A DNA stretch of 64,000 bases from positions 248,001-312,000 of the forward strand of contig CAWIZY010000018.1 of NCBI GenBank assembly GCA_963840725.1, written 5' to 3'. Source of the stretch: CAVWDU01 sp963840725. GTDB lineage: Bacteria; Pseudomonadota; Gammaproteobacteria; Pseudomonadales; Halieaceae. The translations under genes and the position numbers were made by a program. Under the pieces are notes generated by a model. The model searched no databases, was not told the DNA's origin, and saw only the letters and a program-made list of their open reading frames with translations. Below are positions 1 to 9,974 of the stretch, piece after piece (position 1 is the first letter of the stretch; every line of letters starts with the position of its first letter).

Positions 1-1339
1 CCCGCAATGTGGGCACTCGTTGATCGGCAAAGGTACTGCCGAACCAACTGCCCACGTCGATCTCCTGGATGTCTGCCAAAGTGCCATCCCAGACCTTGAG
101 TGGATTGCCGGCGAGTTTCATGAAATCGCTGTCGTGAACCACGACAACCTCGCCGTCACGGCTCTCCTGAACGTCAATCTCCACCCAGTCTGCACCATCC
201 TGAAGTGCTCGCTCGATAGCGGCCAGGGTGTTCTCTGGGGCCGCCCCGGCCGCACCCCGATGGGCTATCACCAGGGTTTCATCCTCCAGTTCAATACCGC
301 GCAGCAGTAGTAAGCCTGCTGCGGTTGCCAATGCGGCCGCTACGACTATCGCTACTGTGATTCCGGTGCCGCTCCAGCCGGAAACCCTGCTATTCGAAGC
401 CTGTAAATCCTGGCTGACGCGGGTATTACTGAGGGGCGGGCCGAGGCGCTCATACAGTGCGGACAGGGCGAATGCAAAACTACCCAGCACGGCTCCTGAT
501 GCCACGACGTTGAGCGCGACCCAGCACAGCATGGTCGCGCCCAGCAGCACAACCAGCAGTGGGAGGTTTTCGGCTACCAGGCCAATCAACGCGGCGGCGA
601 CAGCGGTGAGTAGCAGCGGGGGCACCAACGTCAACAGCGCGGCCGCAGCCAGCCAGCCCAGCAGGGTCCCTGCAAATTGACGTCGATGGGCGGTGTCCCG
701 GGTAAGTTGAGTGCTCGTTGCAAAGGCGTCCCGAGGCGTAGATTCCCCTAGCAGGGTAAGCGGGAGAGCCAGCGACCAGTCCAGCAGTCGGCGCCCCAGG
801 AACCAGAACAATAGCAGCGCGCAGAGTCCAGCCAAACCCAGGGCCACCATGAATTGCGGCGGGTGTTCCGTCAGGTAGTAGTTGATATCGTGGTCGCGCA
901 GAAGTGCATTGGCCACCAGCCACAGCGCCAGTAAAAAGGGTAGCAGATAGATCAGCACTCTCAATGTCAGCAGCGTGGTCAATTGCAGTAGCCGCAGGGC
1001 GTTGTGCAGCGCGTAAGCGATCGCCTGCCCGGGACGCAGCCGTTTATCGTGATCGGCCGCCACCGCAATGGCGAGCAGAGCACCGAGCTCCAGCGAAAAT
1101 ATCGCCAACCAGAGAGCCGCCAGGAATATGCCTCCGATCAGGCCGGCGGGTGTCAACAGCAGCAGGGCAATATCCTGATCGGCTGCCGCCGCGCGCCCGG
1201 TTAAGTTCAGTAACGCGCGCAGTGTCAGGCTGAACAGGGGTGCCAGTATTGCCAGACCGGCCAGGGAAAAAAAGATATGGACGATCAATACAGGGCGCCA
1301 GCGTTCGCGTAGCCGGGCCAGTACCTGGCGTATATCCAT
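1..1339 (-). CDS. Glycerophosphodiester phosphodiesterase with N-terminal membrane domain (3' end outside window)
   Basis: The minus-strand frame is open from an ATG at 1339 to the window edge, about 446 codons. The first ~330 residues are strongly hydrophobic, with several membrane segments beginning near VLIVHIFFSLAGLAILAPLF. Next comes the GDPD signature AHRGAAGAAPENTLAAIE (catalytic His-Arg and metal-binding Glu), then a WVEIDVQ metal site and a VVHDSDFMK segment. In this family such enzymes hydrolyse glycerophosphodiesters to glycerol-3-phosphate and an alcohol; the fused membrane domain puts the enzyme at the inner membrane. The protein is truncated by the window, so the C-terminal part of the barrel is not seen. 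It is divergent from prpE with about 140 bp between them. Confidence 0.88.
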   Translation of the reverse strand, partial: MDIRQVLARLRERWRPVLIVHIFFSLAGLAILAPLFSLTLRALLNLTGRAAAADQDIALLLLTPAGLIGGIFLAALWLAIFSLELGALLAIAVAADHDKRLRPGQAIAYALHNALRLLQLTTLLTLRVLIYLLPFLLALWLVANALLRDHDINYYLTEHPPQFMVALGLAGLCALLLFWFLGRRLLDWSLALPLTLLGESTPRDAFATSTQLTRDTAHRRQFAGTLLGWLAAAALLTLVPPLLLTAVAAALIGLVAENLPLLVVLLGATMLCWVALNVVASGAVLGSFAFALSALYERLGPPLSNTRVSQDLQASNSRVSGWSGTGITVAIVVAAALATAAGLLLLRGIELEDETLVIAHRGAAGAAPENTLAAIERALQDGADWVEIDVQESRDGEVVVVHDSDFMKLAGNPLKVWDGTLADIQEIDVGSWFGSTFADQRVPTLR

Positions 1340-1481
1340 TGCCTATGATTCCAGATCGTTGAAGGTGTAAGTTACGATAGCACAGCTTTGCGTCACGCTG
1401 GGCTGCCGCCACTTTAGTCTAATTGAAAGCCGTGGGGCAGGCCGCTATTGTGCAGAACAGTGTAAACGGGTGGAGATGATC

Positions 1482-3347
1482 ATGAGCGATATCGAACTCT
1501 GGCAACGGGCGGCCGAGGACATTTTTTGGTACGAGTCACCCAGGCGGGTTCTCGATGACAGCAATCCACCGTTTTACCGTTGGTATCCGGACGGGGTGAC
1601 CAATGCCTGTTATAACGCCCTGGATTATCAGATCGACCAGGGTCGCGGCGATCAGCTGGCGGTTATTTATGACAGCCCGGTCACTGGTACCCAGCGCAGC
1701 TACACCTATCATGCACTCCTGGATGAAGTATCACGGTTCGCCGGATTGTTGGCGGCGCAGGGTGTCGAGAAAGGCGACCGGGTTATTGTCTACATGCCCA
1801 TGGTGCCAGAGGCTTTGATCGCCATGTTGGCCTGCGCGAGACTGGGTGCGGTGCATTCAGTGGTCTTTGGTGGCTTCGCCAGCAATGAACTGGCGGTGCG
1901 CATTGATGATGCGCAGCCCAAAGTTGTGGTTACGGCCTCTTGCGGCATAGAGGCAAACCGGGTGATCCCCTATAAACCGCTACTGGACCAGGCGATCGAC
2001 CTTTCTGCCCATAAACCGGACGCCTGTGTCGTGCTGCAGCGCCCTGAGGTGGTCGCCGAACTGCTGCCCGGGCGGGATATCGATTGGGCGCAGGGGATGC
2101 AAACTGCAAGGCCGGCGGCCTGCGTTCCGGTGGCGGCGAACGACCCACTTTATATTCTCTACACTTCAGGCACGACCGGCCAACCCAAGGGCGTGGTCCG
2201 CGACACCGGAGGATATATCGTCGCACTGAAGTGGAGCATGGCGAACATCTATGCGGTACAGCCCGGCGATGTGTATTGGGCCGCCTCGGATGTGGGCTGG
2301 GTGGTGGGCCACTCCTATATTGTCTATGGGCCGCTGTTTAACGGAAATACAACAATTATCTATGAGGGCAAGCCAGTGGGCACGCCGGACCCCGGGGCAT
2401 TCTGGCGGGTAATCAGCGAGCACAAGGTCAAGGTTATGTTTACCGCGCCCACAGCGTTCAGGGCAATAAAGAAAGAAGACCCGGAGGGCGCCTGGCTGCG
2501 TCAATACGATCTTTCAGGGCTGCAGGCTTTGTTTCTGGCGGGGGAGCGTTGTGACCCGAATACGCTGGCCTGGGCCCAGGAAAAGCTGGGTGTTCCGGTT
2601 ATCGATCACTGGTGGCAAACGGAAACCGGCTGGCCTATATGCGCCAATTGCCTGGGTATCGAACAGCTGCCGATCGTGCCCGGATCTCCCGCGCGCCCGG
2701 TACCCGGCTACGACGTACAGGTTCTCGACGCGACCGGTGAACCTGCTGCGGCAGGGGAGATCGGCGTGCTGGTGATCAAGTCGCCGCTGCCGCCAGGGAA
2801 TTTCATCACCCTGTGGAATGCGCGGCAACGCTTTGTCGATGCCTATTTTAGTACCTATCCTGGCTATTACGAGACTGGCGATGCCGGTTATATCGATGAG
2901 GAAGGTTACGTCTTTGTTATGGCGCGCACCGACGACGTCATCAATGTTGCGGGGCATAGGCTCTCTACCGGAGCGATGGAGGAAGTACTCGCCGATCACC
3001 CCGATGTCGCGGAGTGCGCGGTCATTGGTGTGGCTGACCCGATGAAAGGCCAGCTGCCATTGGGGTTTCTGGTGTTGAGCGCCGGTGTCGAGCGCGATCA
3101 CGATGAAATAGTAGCGGAGGTGATCGCACAGATGCGGCAGCGAATTGGTCCGGTGGCGGCGTTTAAGTTGTGCACTGTGGTGCAGCGCTTACCCAAGACC
3201 CGCTCGGGTAAAATCCTGCGTGGCACCATGCGCAGTATCGCTGACTCCGAAGCGTGGAAGATGCCGGCGACCATCGATGATCCAGCGATTCTCGGCGAGG
3301 TCGCTCAGGCCCTGGCGGAGCTGGGCTACGGCGGCGGGCCCGGATAA
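1482..3347 (+). CDS. prpE: Propionate--CoA ligase (propionyl-CoA synthetase)
   Basis: A 621-aa AMP-forming acyl-CoA synthetase of the Acs/PrpE group. Visible motifs are YTSGTTGQPKG (about 227-237, phosphate loop), DVGWVVGHSYIVYGPL, YETGDAGYIDEEGYV, and the C-terminal KTRSGKILRG with the catalytic, usually acetylatable, Lys near 577. It activates propionate, possibly acetate as well, to the CoA thioester with ATP. I chose the ATG at 1482 because GGAG lies 6-9 bases upstream; a GTG at 1470 and an ATG at 1476 are also in frame. Length matches PrpE (about 628 aa). PrpE rather than AcsA is suggested by the N-terminus (LWQRAAEDIFWYESPRRVLD) and moderate length. It stands alone, not in a prp operon. 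Confidence 0.85.
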   Translation: MSDIELWQRAAEDIFWYESPRRVLDDSNPPFYRWYPDGVTNACYNALDYQIDQGRGDQLAVIYDSPVTGTQRSYTYHALLDEVSRFAGLLAAQGVEKGDRVIVYMPMVPEALIAMLACARLGAVHSVVFGGFASNELAVRIDDAQPKVVVTASCGIEANRVIPYKPLLDQAIDLSAHKPDACVVLQRPEVVAELLPGRDIDWAQGMQTARPAACVPVAANDPLYILYTSGTTGQPKGVVRDTGGYIVALKWSMANIYAVQPGDVYWAASDVGWVVGHSYIVYGPLFNGNTTIIYEGKPVGTPDPGAFWRVISEHKVKVMFTAPTAFRAIKKEDPEGAWLRQYDLSGLQALFLAGERCDPNTLAWAQEKLGVPVIDHWWQTETGWPICANCLGIEQLPIVPGSPARPVPGYDVQVLDATGEPAAAGEIGVLVIKSPLPPGNFITLWNARQRFVDAYFSTYPGYYETGDAGYIDEEGYVFVMARTDDVINVAGHRLSTGAMEEVLADHPDVAECAVIGVADPMKGQLPLGFLVLSAGVERDHDEIVAEVIAQMRQRIGPVAAFKLCTVVQRLPKTRSGKILRGTMRSIADSEAWKMPATIDDPAILGEVAQALAELGYGGGPG

Positions 3348-3511
3348 GCGCGCTGCGGTGCAGGTCAGCTATACTGACGGGCATACTTTGATCGCATGAG
3401 AGTCCCCGGCAGCGATCAAAACGATCCCCCAACTGCACGATCTGCTCGGGTCTCTGCCGGAGTACATACGAGAGGAGTTGGACGCCGTCACCAACGAAAA
3501 GGTAAATCACT

Positions 3512-5047
3512 ATGAGCAGAAAGAATTCACTGCGGCGATGCTTGGCCTCCCTGTGCGCCTTCATCCTCGCGGCCCCGGTACTGGCCGCTGACAAACCCAA
3601 TATCCTGGTCATATGGGGCGACGACATCGGTATCTGGAATATCAGTCGCTACAGTATGGGCCAGATGGGATACCAGACACCCAATATTGATCGAATAGCC
3701 AATGGTGGGGTCATTTTCACGGACTACTACGGGGAGCAAAGTTGCACCGCCGGACGCTCGGCCTTTATCACCGGACAGCACCCGGTGCGTACCGGATTAA
3801 CCAAGGTCGGTATCCCGGGTTCAGATCTGGGCCTGCAGGCAGAAGACCCGACCCTCGCCGAGCTGCTGCAACCGCATGGCTATGTCAGTGGTCAGTTTGG
3901 CAAGAATCATTTGGGCGATAAAGACGAGTTCCTGCCCACCAATCATGGCTTCGACGAGTTCTTTGGCAATCTTTACCACCTCAATGCGGAGGAACAGCCA
4001 GAAGATCCGGACTACCCCAAAAACCCCGCCTTTCGCAAAAAATTTGGACCTCGCGGTGTGATTCACAGTTACGCCGATGGAAAAATAGAGGACAGCGGCC
4101 CCCTGACGCGCAAGCGCATGGAGACGGTAGACGAAGAGTTTCTGGCGGCGGCACTGAAGTTTATAGACAAGGTTCACGTTAGCGGCAAACCGTTCTTTGT
4201 ATGGTTTAACTCCACCCGAATGCACTACTACACACACGTGAAGGAATCGCAACTGGGTGCCAGCGGGCAGGGCTTTTACAACGATGGCATGGTGGAACAC
4301 GACGGCCATGTCGGGCAGTTGCTGGATAAGCTGGATGAATTGGGTATTTCCGACAACACGATCGTGCTCTATTCCACAGACAACGGGCCGCATTTTAATC
4401 AGTGGCCCGATGGCGCTATCACGCCCTACCGAGGTGAGAAAAATACTAACTGGGAAGGGGGGTTCCGAGTGCCTTCGATGGCTCGCTGGCCGGGCCATAT
4501 CAAGCCCGGTAGCATTAGTAACGCCATCATGTCTCATCAGGACTGGGTCCCCACCCTGGTGGCTGCGGCCGGTGATGACGCGATAGTCAGCAAGCTTAAA
4601 AAGGGAGTTCGTCAGGGCGAGCAAAATTTCAAGGTGCATCTCGATGGCTACAACTTTTTACCGTATCTAACCGGCAAGACTGACACCGCCCCGCGCCGCG
4701 AGTTTCTGTATTTCAGTGACGATGGTCTGTTGCTGGGCGCGCGGGTGGATGACTGGAAGCTGGTTTTTTCAGAGCAGCGTTCGAAACGGTTTGACGTCTG
4801 GCGCGATCCTTTTGTTACCCTGCGTATCCCCAAAGTATTCCATCTGCGGCGGGATCCCTTTGAGCGCGCTGATACCGATTCCAACAATTACAACGAATGG
4901 TGGGATCACAAAGTCGGTATCGCCGGCGTCCAGGGGCGTATTGCTGTCGAGCGGTTTGTCGGCTCCCTGCGAGCCTTCCCGCCGCGGCAGCGACCAGGCA
5001 CCTTTACGGTCGACCGCATCCTGGAAGGGCTCAACGACAAGCCGTGA
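3512..5047 (+). CDS. Secreted sulfatase (arylsulfatase family)
   Basis: A 511-aa sulfatase with a signal peptide (RRCLASLCAFILAAPVLA, cleavage near 25) and the first metal site NILVIWGDDIG. The formylglycine site is CTAGR with Cys near 78, so an anaerobic- or FGE-type maturase is required. Later metal and active-site segments are GQFGKNHLGD and YSTDNGPHFNQWPDGAITPYRGEKN. It should cleave sulfate esters in the periplasm; the substrate cannot be told from sequence. AAGG about 10 bases upstream supports the ATG at 3512. The 164 bp before it contain no convincing gene. It converges with the GntP-type permease. Confidence 0.9.
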   Translation: MSRKNSLRRCLASLCAFILAAPVLAADKPNILVIWGDDIGIWNISRYSMGQMGYQTPNIDRIANGGVIFTDYYGEQSCTAGRSAFITGQHPVRTGLTKVGIPGSDLGLQAEDPTLAELLQPHGYVSGQFGKNHLGDKDEFLPTNHGFDEFFGNLYHLNAEEQPEDPDYPKNPAFRKKFGPRGVIHSYADGKIEDSGPLTRKRMETVDEEFLAAALKFIDKVHVSGKPFFVWFNSTRMHYYTHVKESQLGASGQGFYNDGMVEHDGHVGQLLDKLDELGISDNTIVLYSTDNGPHFNQWPDGAITPYRGEKNTNWEGGFRVPSMARWPGHIKPGSISNAIMSHQDWVPTLVAAAGDDAIVSKLKKGVRQGEQNFKVHLDGYNFLPYLTGKTDTAPRREFLYFSDDGLLLGARVDDWKLVFSEQRSKRFDVWRDPFVTLRIPKVFHLRRDPFERADTDSNNYNEWWDHKVGIAGVQGRIAVERFVGSLRAFPPRQRPGTFTVDRILEGLNDKP

Positions 5048-5069
5048 ACAGCAACCCGTGAACAGCAAC
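5042..5069. repeat. Tandem 14-bp duplication over the sulfatase stop codon
   Basis: Two perfect copies of CCGTGAACAGCAAC lie head to tail (5042-5055 and 5056-5069). The first copy contains the TGA stop of the sulfatase. This looks like a slippage duplication; no function is evident. Confidence 0.8.
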
Positions 5070-5214
5070 CCTTGAGCGAAGCGTCCGGGACCAGTCGGTC
5101 CCCCGGGGGCGGTTCGGATAGATCCGGCTGTGCCCGGCAGCGACTGCCTGAGCCCGCACCCGGCGGGATGCTGCCCGGAACATCTGGTACAACGGGCAGG
5201 CGGATTAGCTGCTG

Positions 5215-6588
5215 TCAGCTGATGACGGCCACGGCTGCGAGCAGCAGCAGTGTCACCATCACCGGGATCACCACGGTGATCATGGCAACGTCCCGGTAGG
5301 CCTCACGGTGGGTCAGGCCGGTTATGGTTAACATCGCAACCACAGCGCCGCAATGGGGCAGTGAATCGAAGCCACCGCTGGCCATGGTGGCGAGGCGGTG
5401 CAATTCTTGCGGCGCTATACCCATTTCCAGATAGGCGGGCCCCATGGTTTGCATGAAAATTTGCAGCCCCCCGGATGCGGAGCCGGTAATCGCGGATATC
5501 AGACTTACCGATGTGAACATCGACAGCAGCGGCGGGAGTCCTGAATCGAGCATCAGGCTGGTAAAATCGGTGAACCCCTGGGTATGAGTGACGACGCCAC
5601 CAAAGCCGATCACGGCGGCCGTGTTGATCAGGGGCATGATGGAATCCTGAGTGCCGTTGCCACACACATGCAACGCGTCTGTGCGGATGGCCGGGAACAA
5701 TAAAACTGCCAATAGCGAGCCACCAAACAAGGCGATACTCGGCCAAACTACCGGATTGACGGCTGCAAAATTCAGTACCCCAGGCAGGGTTCCGCTGCCC
5801 TGCAGAACAGCCTCTGGCAGCACCAGCACGATCACCCGAGGCAGGAGTATCGTCAACAGCACCAGCGCCAGAGGCATACAGGCGACAGGCCAGGCCGGGT
5901 AGTCGCTTTCGTCGATGACGGGCAATCTGTCATTGGGCCCGGGGGTGAAGTGCTCGCCGTTGCGGGCCGCAAGTAGCCGCTGCCGTTCGAGATACCAGAT
6001 GCCCCCTGCGAACATCAGCGTACCGCCTGCCAGCCCTATCCAGAATCCCGCAAAAAGATCGGTACCGAGCGCTACGGAGGCGATCACATTATGAATCGAC
6101 GGTGTGCCTGGCAGTGCGGTCAGGGTAAAGGTGCCGGCCCCCAGCGCCAGCGCAGCACAGAACAATCGCTTGGGTATATCTGCCTCCTGCAGCAGCTTCA
6201 GGCCCAGCGGGTACATCGCGAAAATAACCACGAAGACTACCACCCCACCGTAGGTGAGCAGCGCGCAGGCCAGTGTGGTAATCCACAGCGCACGATGCGC
6301 CCCCAGTTGGCGGACCAGAGCCAGTGCGATGCTGGAGGCCGCGTGGCTGTCGCCCATCACCCGGCCAAACACCGCGCCTGCTGCGAATAGCAAAAAGAAC
6401 TTACCGGCAAAGGTGAAGGCCCCCAGGGCCCCAAAAGAGTAGAAACTGGTCAGACCCTCCGCCAACGGCAGACCATTGGTGATAATGATAAGTAATGAGC
6501 AAAGGAGCGAGGCAAAAACGATATTGACCCCTCGCAGAGCGAGCCAGATAAGGAGGGTAACGCTGCCTACAAGGCCGAGATAGGTCAT
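5215..6588 (-). CDS. GntP-family permease
   Basis: A 457-aa polytopic membrane protein, almost wholly hydrophobic with about 12 predicted segments. It resembles GntP-family gluconate/organic-acid:H+ symporters: N-terminal LLIWLALRGVNIVFASLLCSLLI, ALLTYGGVVVFVVIFAMYPL, and the C-terminal GSASGGLQIFMQTMGP and GGFDSLPHCGAVVAMLTITGLTHREAY segments, the last two typical of the family. The reading frame extends further upstream, but the ATG at 6588 has GAGGAAAG about 9 bases upstream and begins directly with a membrane helix, so I place the start there. The substrate is unknown. The upstream 467 bp separate it from a divergent aldehyde dehydrogenase, which may share its control region. Confidence 0.82.
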   Translation of the reverse strand: MTYLGLVGSVTLLIWLALRGVNIVFASLLCSLLIIITNGLPLAEGLTSFYSFGALGAFTFAGKFFLLFAAGAVFGRVMGDSHAASSIALALVRQLGAHRALWITTLACALLTYGGVVVFVVIFAMYPLGLKLLQEADIPKRLFCAALALGAGTFTLTALPGTPSIHNVIASVALGTDLFAGFWIGLAGGTLMFAGGIWYLERQRLLAARNGEHFTPGPNDRLPVIDESDYPAWPVACMPLALVLLTILLPRVIVLVLPEAVLQGSGTLPGVLNFAAVNPVVWPSIALFGGSLLAVLLFPAIRTDALHVCGNGTQDSIMPLINTAAVIGFGGVVTHTQGFTDFTSLMLDSGLPPLLSMFTSVSLISAITGSASGGLQIFMQTMGPAYLEMGIAPQELHRLATMASGGFDSLPHCGAVVAMLTITGLTHREAYRDVAMITVVIPVMVTLLLLAAVAVIS

Positions 6589-7055
6589 GGTTATGCTTTC
6601 CTCAAATTGGGCTTGCCAGTATCGCCGGCGTGTCTGCACGGTGCAAAACGTGCTTTGGGCTACGCGAATTGCACCCGTGTCGGAGCACTGAAGCAATACG
6701 GGGATGGGAACGTTCGCCACCTGGCTGTATAGACTAGCATGCATCCGCGTTTCCGTCGGGAAACAGGCGAGCGCTTTGCGCCTTTTGACTGACATTGGCC
6801 GCCACCGCAGCTGCGCGCTAGCGACGGGCCCCAATCAGCCTGTATCAGCCCGGTGAATCCTCGTTAAAATGATGGTAGCATTGCCGGCTTGTTGACTCCG
6901 GGTGAAACGCCTTTGCCCGGCATGCTCGGTACCCGTTGTAAGGCCGTTCGTCGCTTCTTCGGGGTTCGGTGACCCAGCCCGGTAAGCCGGGACAGCCTGA
7001 GCATGACACACCGCGCCAGCACAGGCACTGCAGTTAATTCCACGAGGACAAATTG
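6589..7055. other. Divergent intergenic region
   Basis: This holds the start regions of the GntP permease (minus) and the aldehyde dehydrogenase (plus). I see no convincing gene, no clear operator palindrome and no intrinsic terminator. The only firm signals are ribosome-binding sites at each end (GAGGAAAG on the minus strand, GAGGAC before 7056). Confidence 0.5.
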
Positions 7056-8498
7056 ATGACCGCGATCCAGGAAAAACTCGACAACCCGATTGCCATGCAG
7101 TTGATGGCCAGCTTCGAAAGACAGCGCGCCGCTTATCTGGCTGATCCGGTTCCCAGCTTCCAGCAGCGCAAGGAAGACCTGACTAACCTCAAGCGCCTGC
7201 TGATGGAAAACCGCGAGGAGATCATGGCCGCGATCAGCGAAGACTACGGTAATCGCTCGCGTCATGAAACGCTCTTTGCAGAGGTGATTTCGGTTGCCGA
7301 TGGCATCAACGATACCATCAAAAACCTCAAAAAGTGGATGAAGGTTCAGAAGCGGCACGTGGATCAGAGCATGTTTCCCGGAGGCAAGGCGCGGGTGATT
7401 CCTCAGCCGTTGGGCGTGGTCGGGCTGATCATTCCGTGGAACTTCCCGATCAACCTCAGCTTTTCGCAATTGGCCGCCGCTTTCGCCGCCGGCAACCGGG
7501 CGATGGTTAAAATGTCCGAGAATTCCATTGCTCTCACTCGATTGCTGATGGAGCTGTCGGGCCGGTACTTTCCCGAGGACAAACTCGAGTTTTTCGAGGA
7601 GACCGGGGGTGTGGGAATTGAGTTTTCACAAATCCCCTTCGACCTGCTGGTGTTCACCGGCTCCGGGCAAACCGGACGCTCGGTCATGGCCTCTGCGGCT
7701 AAGAACCTCACCCCCGTGATTCTGGAACTGGGTGGCAAGGCACCGGCCGTGATCGACCCGAACTACGATCTGGAAAAAGCCGTTGGCCGTATCATGTTCG
7801 TCAAACAGTTCAATGCCGGACAGATCTGCACCAACGTTGATTATGTCTTCGTTCACGAGTCCCAACGCGAGGCTTTTATTGAGCAGGCAAAGGCCTACGT
7901 AGCCGCTCATTGTCCCGATGTGGAGAGTGATGATTACACGGCCGTTATCGATGCGCGCTCGGTGAAGCGGCTTGAGGATACCCTGGCGGACGCTCGCGAG
8001 AAGGGCGCCACGGTTATAAACCTCAGCGGCGATCAGCCGATAAACCAGGAGACACGGAAATTTCCTCTTCATCTGGTGCTCGATACCACCGATGAAATGA
8101 CGATCCGCAATCGGGAGACCTTTGGGCCGCTGCTGATGGTGTTAACCTATCAGAGCTCGGACGAGGTCGTGAATTACGTCAATAGTCACGACCGGCCATT
8201 GGCACTCTATCCGTTTACCAGTGACAGTAAGCTGGCGGACATGTACATCGAGCGTATTATGTCGGGTGGCGTGACGGTGAACGACGCGCTATTCCACGTG
8301 GCTCAGCACGATATCCCCTTTGGTGGCGTCGGGCCCAGTGGTATGGGTCATTATCATGGCTACGAGGGGTTTGCGAGCTTTTCCAAATTGCGGCCGGTGT
8401 ACTATCAGCCGGGATTCAGCGCCATGAAATACCTGCGGCCCCCGTATGGTGATATGGCCGATCGCGTCTACAATATGATGTTGAAAATGAAGGGCTAG
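7056..8498 (+). CDS. Coniferyl-aldehyde-type aldehyde dehydrogenase
   Basis: A 480-aa NAD(P)-dependent aldehyde dehydrogenase. Motifs are PWNFPINLSFSQLAAAFAAGN (cofactor-binding loop), FTGSGQTGRSV, catalytic Glu near 224 in LELGGKAP and catalytic Cys near 258 in GQICTNVDY. The short substrate domain, the GGVTVNDALFHVAQHDIPFGG segment and the PPYGD tail are typical of the coniferyl aldehyde dehydrogenase (CalB) subgroup rather than classical ALDH. Natural substrates in relatives include coniferyl and long-chain aliphatic aldehydes. Start is the ATG at 7056 with GAGGAC upstream; a TTG at 7053 is also in frame. It converges with fumC. Confidence 0.88.
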   Translation: MTAIQEKLDNPIAMQLMASFERQRAAYLADPVPSFQQRKEDLTNLKRLLMENREEIMAAISEDYGNRSRHETLFAEVISVADGINDTIKNLKKWMKVQKRHVDQSMFPGGKARVIPQPLGVVGLIIPWNFPINLSFSQLAAAFAAGNRAMVKMSENSIALTRLLMELSGRYFPEDKLEFFEETGGVGIEFSQIPFDLLVFTGSGQTGRSVMASAAKNLTPVILELGGKAPAVIDPNYDLEKAVGRIMFVKQFNAGQICTNVDYVFVHESQREAFIEQAKAYVAAHCPDVESDDYTAVIDARSVKRLEDTLADAREKGATVINLSGDQPINQETRKFPLHLVLDTTDEMTIRNRETFGPLLMVLTYQSSDEVVNYVNSHDRPLALYPFTSDSKLADMYIERIMSGGVTVNDALFHVAQHDIPFGGVGPSGMGHYHGYEGFASFSKLRPVYYQPGFSAMKYLRPPYGDMADRVYNMMLKMKG

Positions 8499-8530
8499 AG
8501 CGGGTTATGGTCAGGGCCGGTGCGGCGCTT

Positions 8531-8566
8531 GGCGCGGCCCGGCCTGGCGCGGCCCGGCCCGGCCCG
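8531..8566. repeat. G+C-only direct repeat between converging genes
   Basis: GGCGCGGCCCGGCC occurs at 8531-8544 and again at 8546-8559, followed by another CGGCCCG. The stretch is almost pure G+C and lies between the aldehyde dehydrogenase and fumC stops. It may act in termination by structure, but it has no T-tract. Confidence 0.6.
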
Positions 8567-8591
8567 CGCACCAATAGCCAGTAGGTCTGGT

Positions 8592-9974
8592 CTAAATGAG
8601 GTTCTCGGGGTCTAGCAGGGCCACCAAGCGTTCCTCACTCAGTTCCGTCATTTCAAGCGCCACGTCAAGAACGGGTCGCTCCTCGGCGTAGGCGCGTTTG
8701 GCGATTTCCGCTGCTCTGGCGTAGCCTATTTCGCTGTTCAGTGCCGTTACCAGCACCGGGTTGCGCGCGAGATTGGCCTGCAATGCACTCTCAATCACTT
8801 CGAAGTCCCCCACGCAGCGTTCAGCCAGGGCGAGACAACTGTTGCTGAGTAGCGTAATGCTTTGCAACAGATTGTAAGCAATCACGGGTAGCATCACGTT
8901 GAGCTGAAAATTGCCTGACTGTCCGGCGATACCAATGGTGGTATCGTTACCGATGACCTGCGCTGCGGCCATCGCGACGGCCTCCGGTATGACCGGGTTC
9001 ACCTTGCCGGGCATGATACTGCTGCCGGGCTGCAAAGGCCTGAGGCGAATCTCGCCCAGGCCGGTCAGCGGACCGCTATTCATCCAGCGCAAGTCGTTGG
9101 CGATCTTCATCAGCGCCACAGCCAGGCTCTTCAGCTGTCCGGACAGAGCGACTGCTGTGTCCTGGGAAGCCAAAGCGGCAAAAAAATTCCTGGCGGGGAG
9201 GAACGGGTGTGGGCTCCAGGCAGAGATCTGGCGGCAGAATGTCTCTGCAAATGCCGGATCGGCATTGACGCCGGTGCCCACCGCCGTGCCACCCTGCGCC
9301 AGTCGCCGCAGCGACTTGCGACTGTCATCGAGCCGCTCGCGGGCGTCCGCCAATTGGCTGCGCCATCCTGAGAGCTCTTGCGCCAGGCTCAGAGGCATGG
9401 CGTCCATCAGGTGGGTGCGTCCGGTTTTTATTGCGCCGGCCAGGTGACGTTCCCTGGATTGAATGACGGTCTCAAGGCGAATCAGGGCGGGGGTTAGCGC
9501 CTCTTCCAGGGCCAGTTCAGCGCTGACATGAATGGCCGTGGGTATGACATCGTTGCTGCTTTGGGAGCAATTGACCTGATCATTGGGGTGCACGACACAC
9601 TGGAGTTCACGGCCAGCGAGGCAGGCGATCACCTCGTTAGCATTCATATTGCTGCTGGTGCCGGAGCCAGTCTGGAAAACGTCAACAGGGAACTGTTGCA
9701 GGTGTTTGCCATCGGCGACCGCCAGCGCTGCGCGACTGATCGCGGCACCAACGTCCGATTCGAGCAGACCCAGCTCCACATTGGCGCGGGCAGCAGCGGC
9801 CTTGATCAGTCCGAGGCTACGAATAAATTGCGCCGGCAGCGGTATGCCACTGAGATCAAAATTGTTCACCGCGCGCTGGGTTTGGGCACCGTACAGAGCC
9901 CCTGTCGGAACCTCCACCGGTCCCAGGCTGTCGACCTCGGTTCGGGTCTGCGGGCGTCCAGCGGTCTCGTTCAT
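8592..9974 (-). CDS. fumC: Class II fumarate hydratase
   Basis: A 460-aa class II fumarase/aspartase-family enzyme catalysing fumarate to malate in the TCA cycle, iron-independent. Motifs are TGALYGAQTQRA at the N-terminus, QTGSGTSSNMNANEV (substrate loop), VHPNDQVNCSQSSND, TGRTHLMDAMP with the catalytic His region, and the family signature GSSIMPGKVNP. Length is normal. The start ATG overlaps the acnA stop (ATGA), so the two are translationally coupled; AGTGAGG precedes it. GTALYGAQ and the MPGKVNP context favour FumC over argininosuccinate lyase or aspartase, though aspartase is a close relative. Confidence 0.92.
   Translation of the reverse strand: MNETAGRPQTRTEVDSLGPVEVPTGALYGAQTQRAVNNFDLSGIPLPAQFIRSLGLIKAAAARANVELGLLESDVGAAISRAALAVADGKHLQQFPVDVFQTGSGTSSNMNANEVIACLAGRELQCVVHPNDQVNCSQSSNDVIPTAIHVSAELALEEALTPALIRLETVIQSRERHLAGAIKTGRTHLMDAMPLSLAQELSGWRSQLADARERLDDSRKSLRRLAQGGTAVGTGVNADPAFAETFCRQISAWSPHPFLPARNFFAALASQDTAVALSGQLKSLAVALMKIANDLRWMNSGPLTGLGEIRLRPLQPGSSIMPGKVNPVIPEAVAMAAAQVIGNDTTIGIAGQSGNFQLNVMLPVIAYNLLQSITLLSNSCLALAERCVGDFEVIESALQANLARNPVLVTALNSEIGYARAAEIAKRAYAEERPVLDVALEMTELSEERLVALLDPENLI

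Noticed and set aside
3347..3396. Possible prp operon around prpE
   Set aside because: No prpB, prpC or prpD and no PrpR nearby; prpE is alone.
3396..3511. Small frame before the sulfatase
   Set aside because: No ribosome-binding site and no family resemblance; probably leader sequence.
8531..8566. Possible terminator between the aldehyde dehydrogenase and fumC
   Set aside because: G+C-rich repeat without T-tract or a clear stem; listed only as a repeat.
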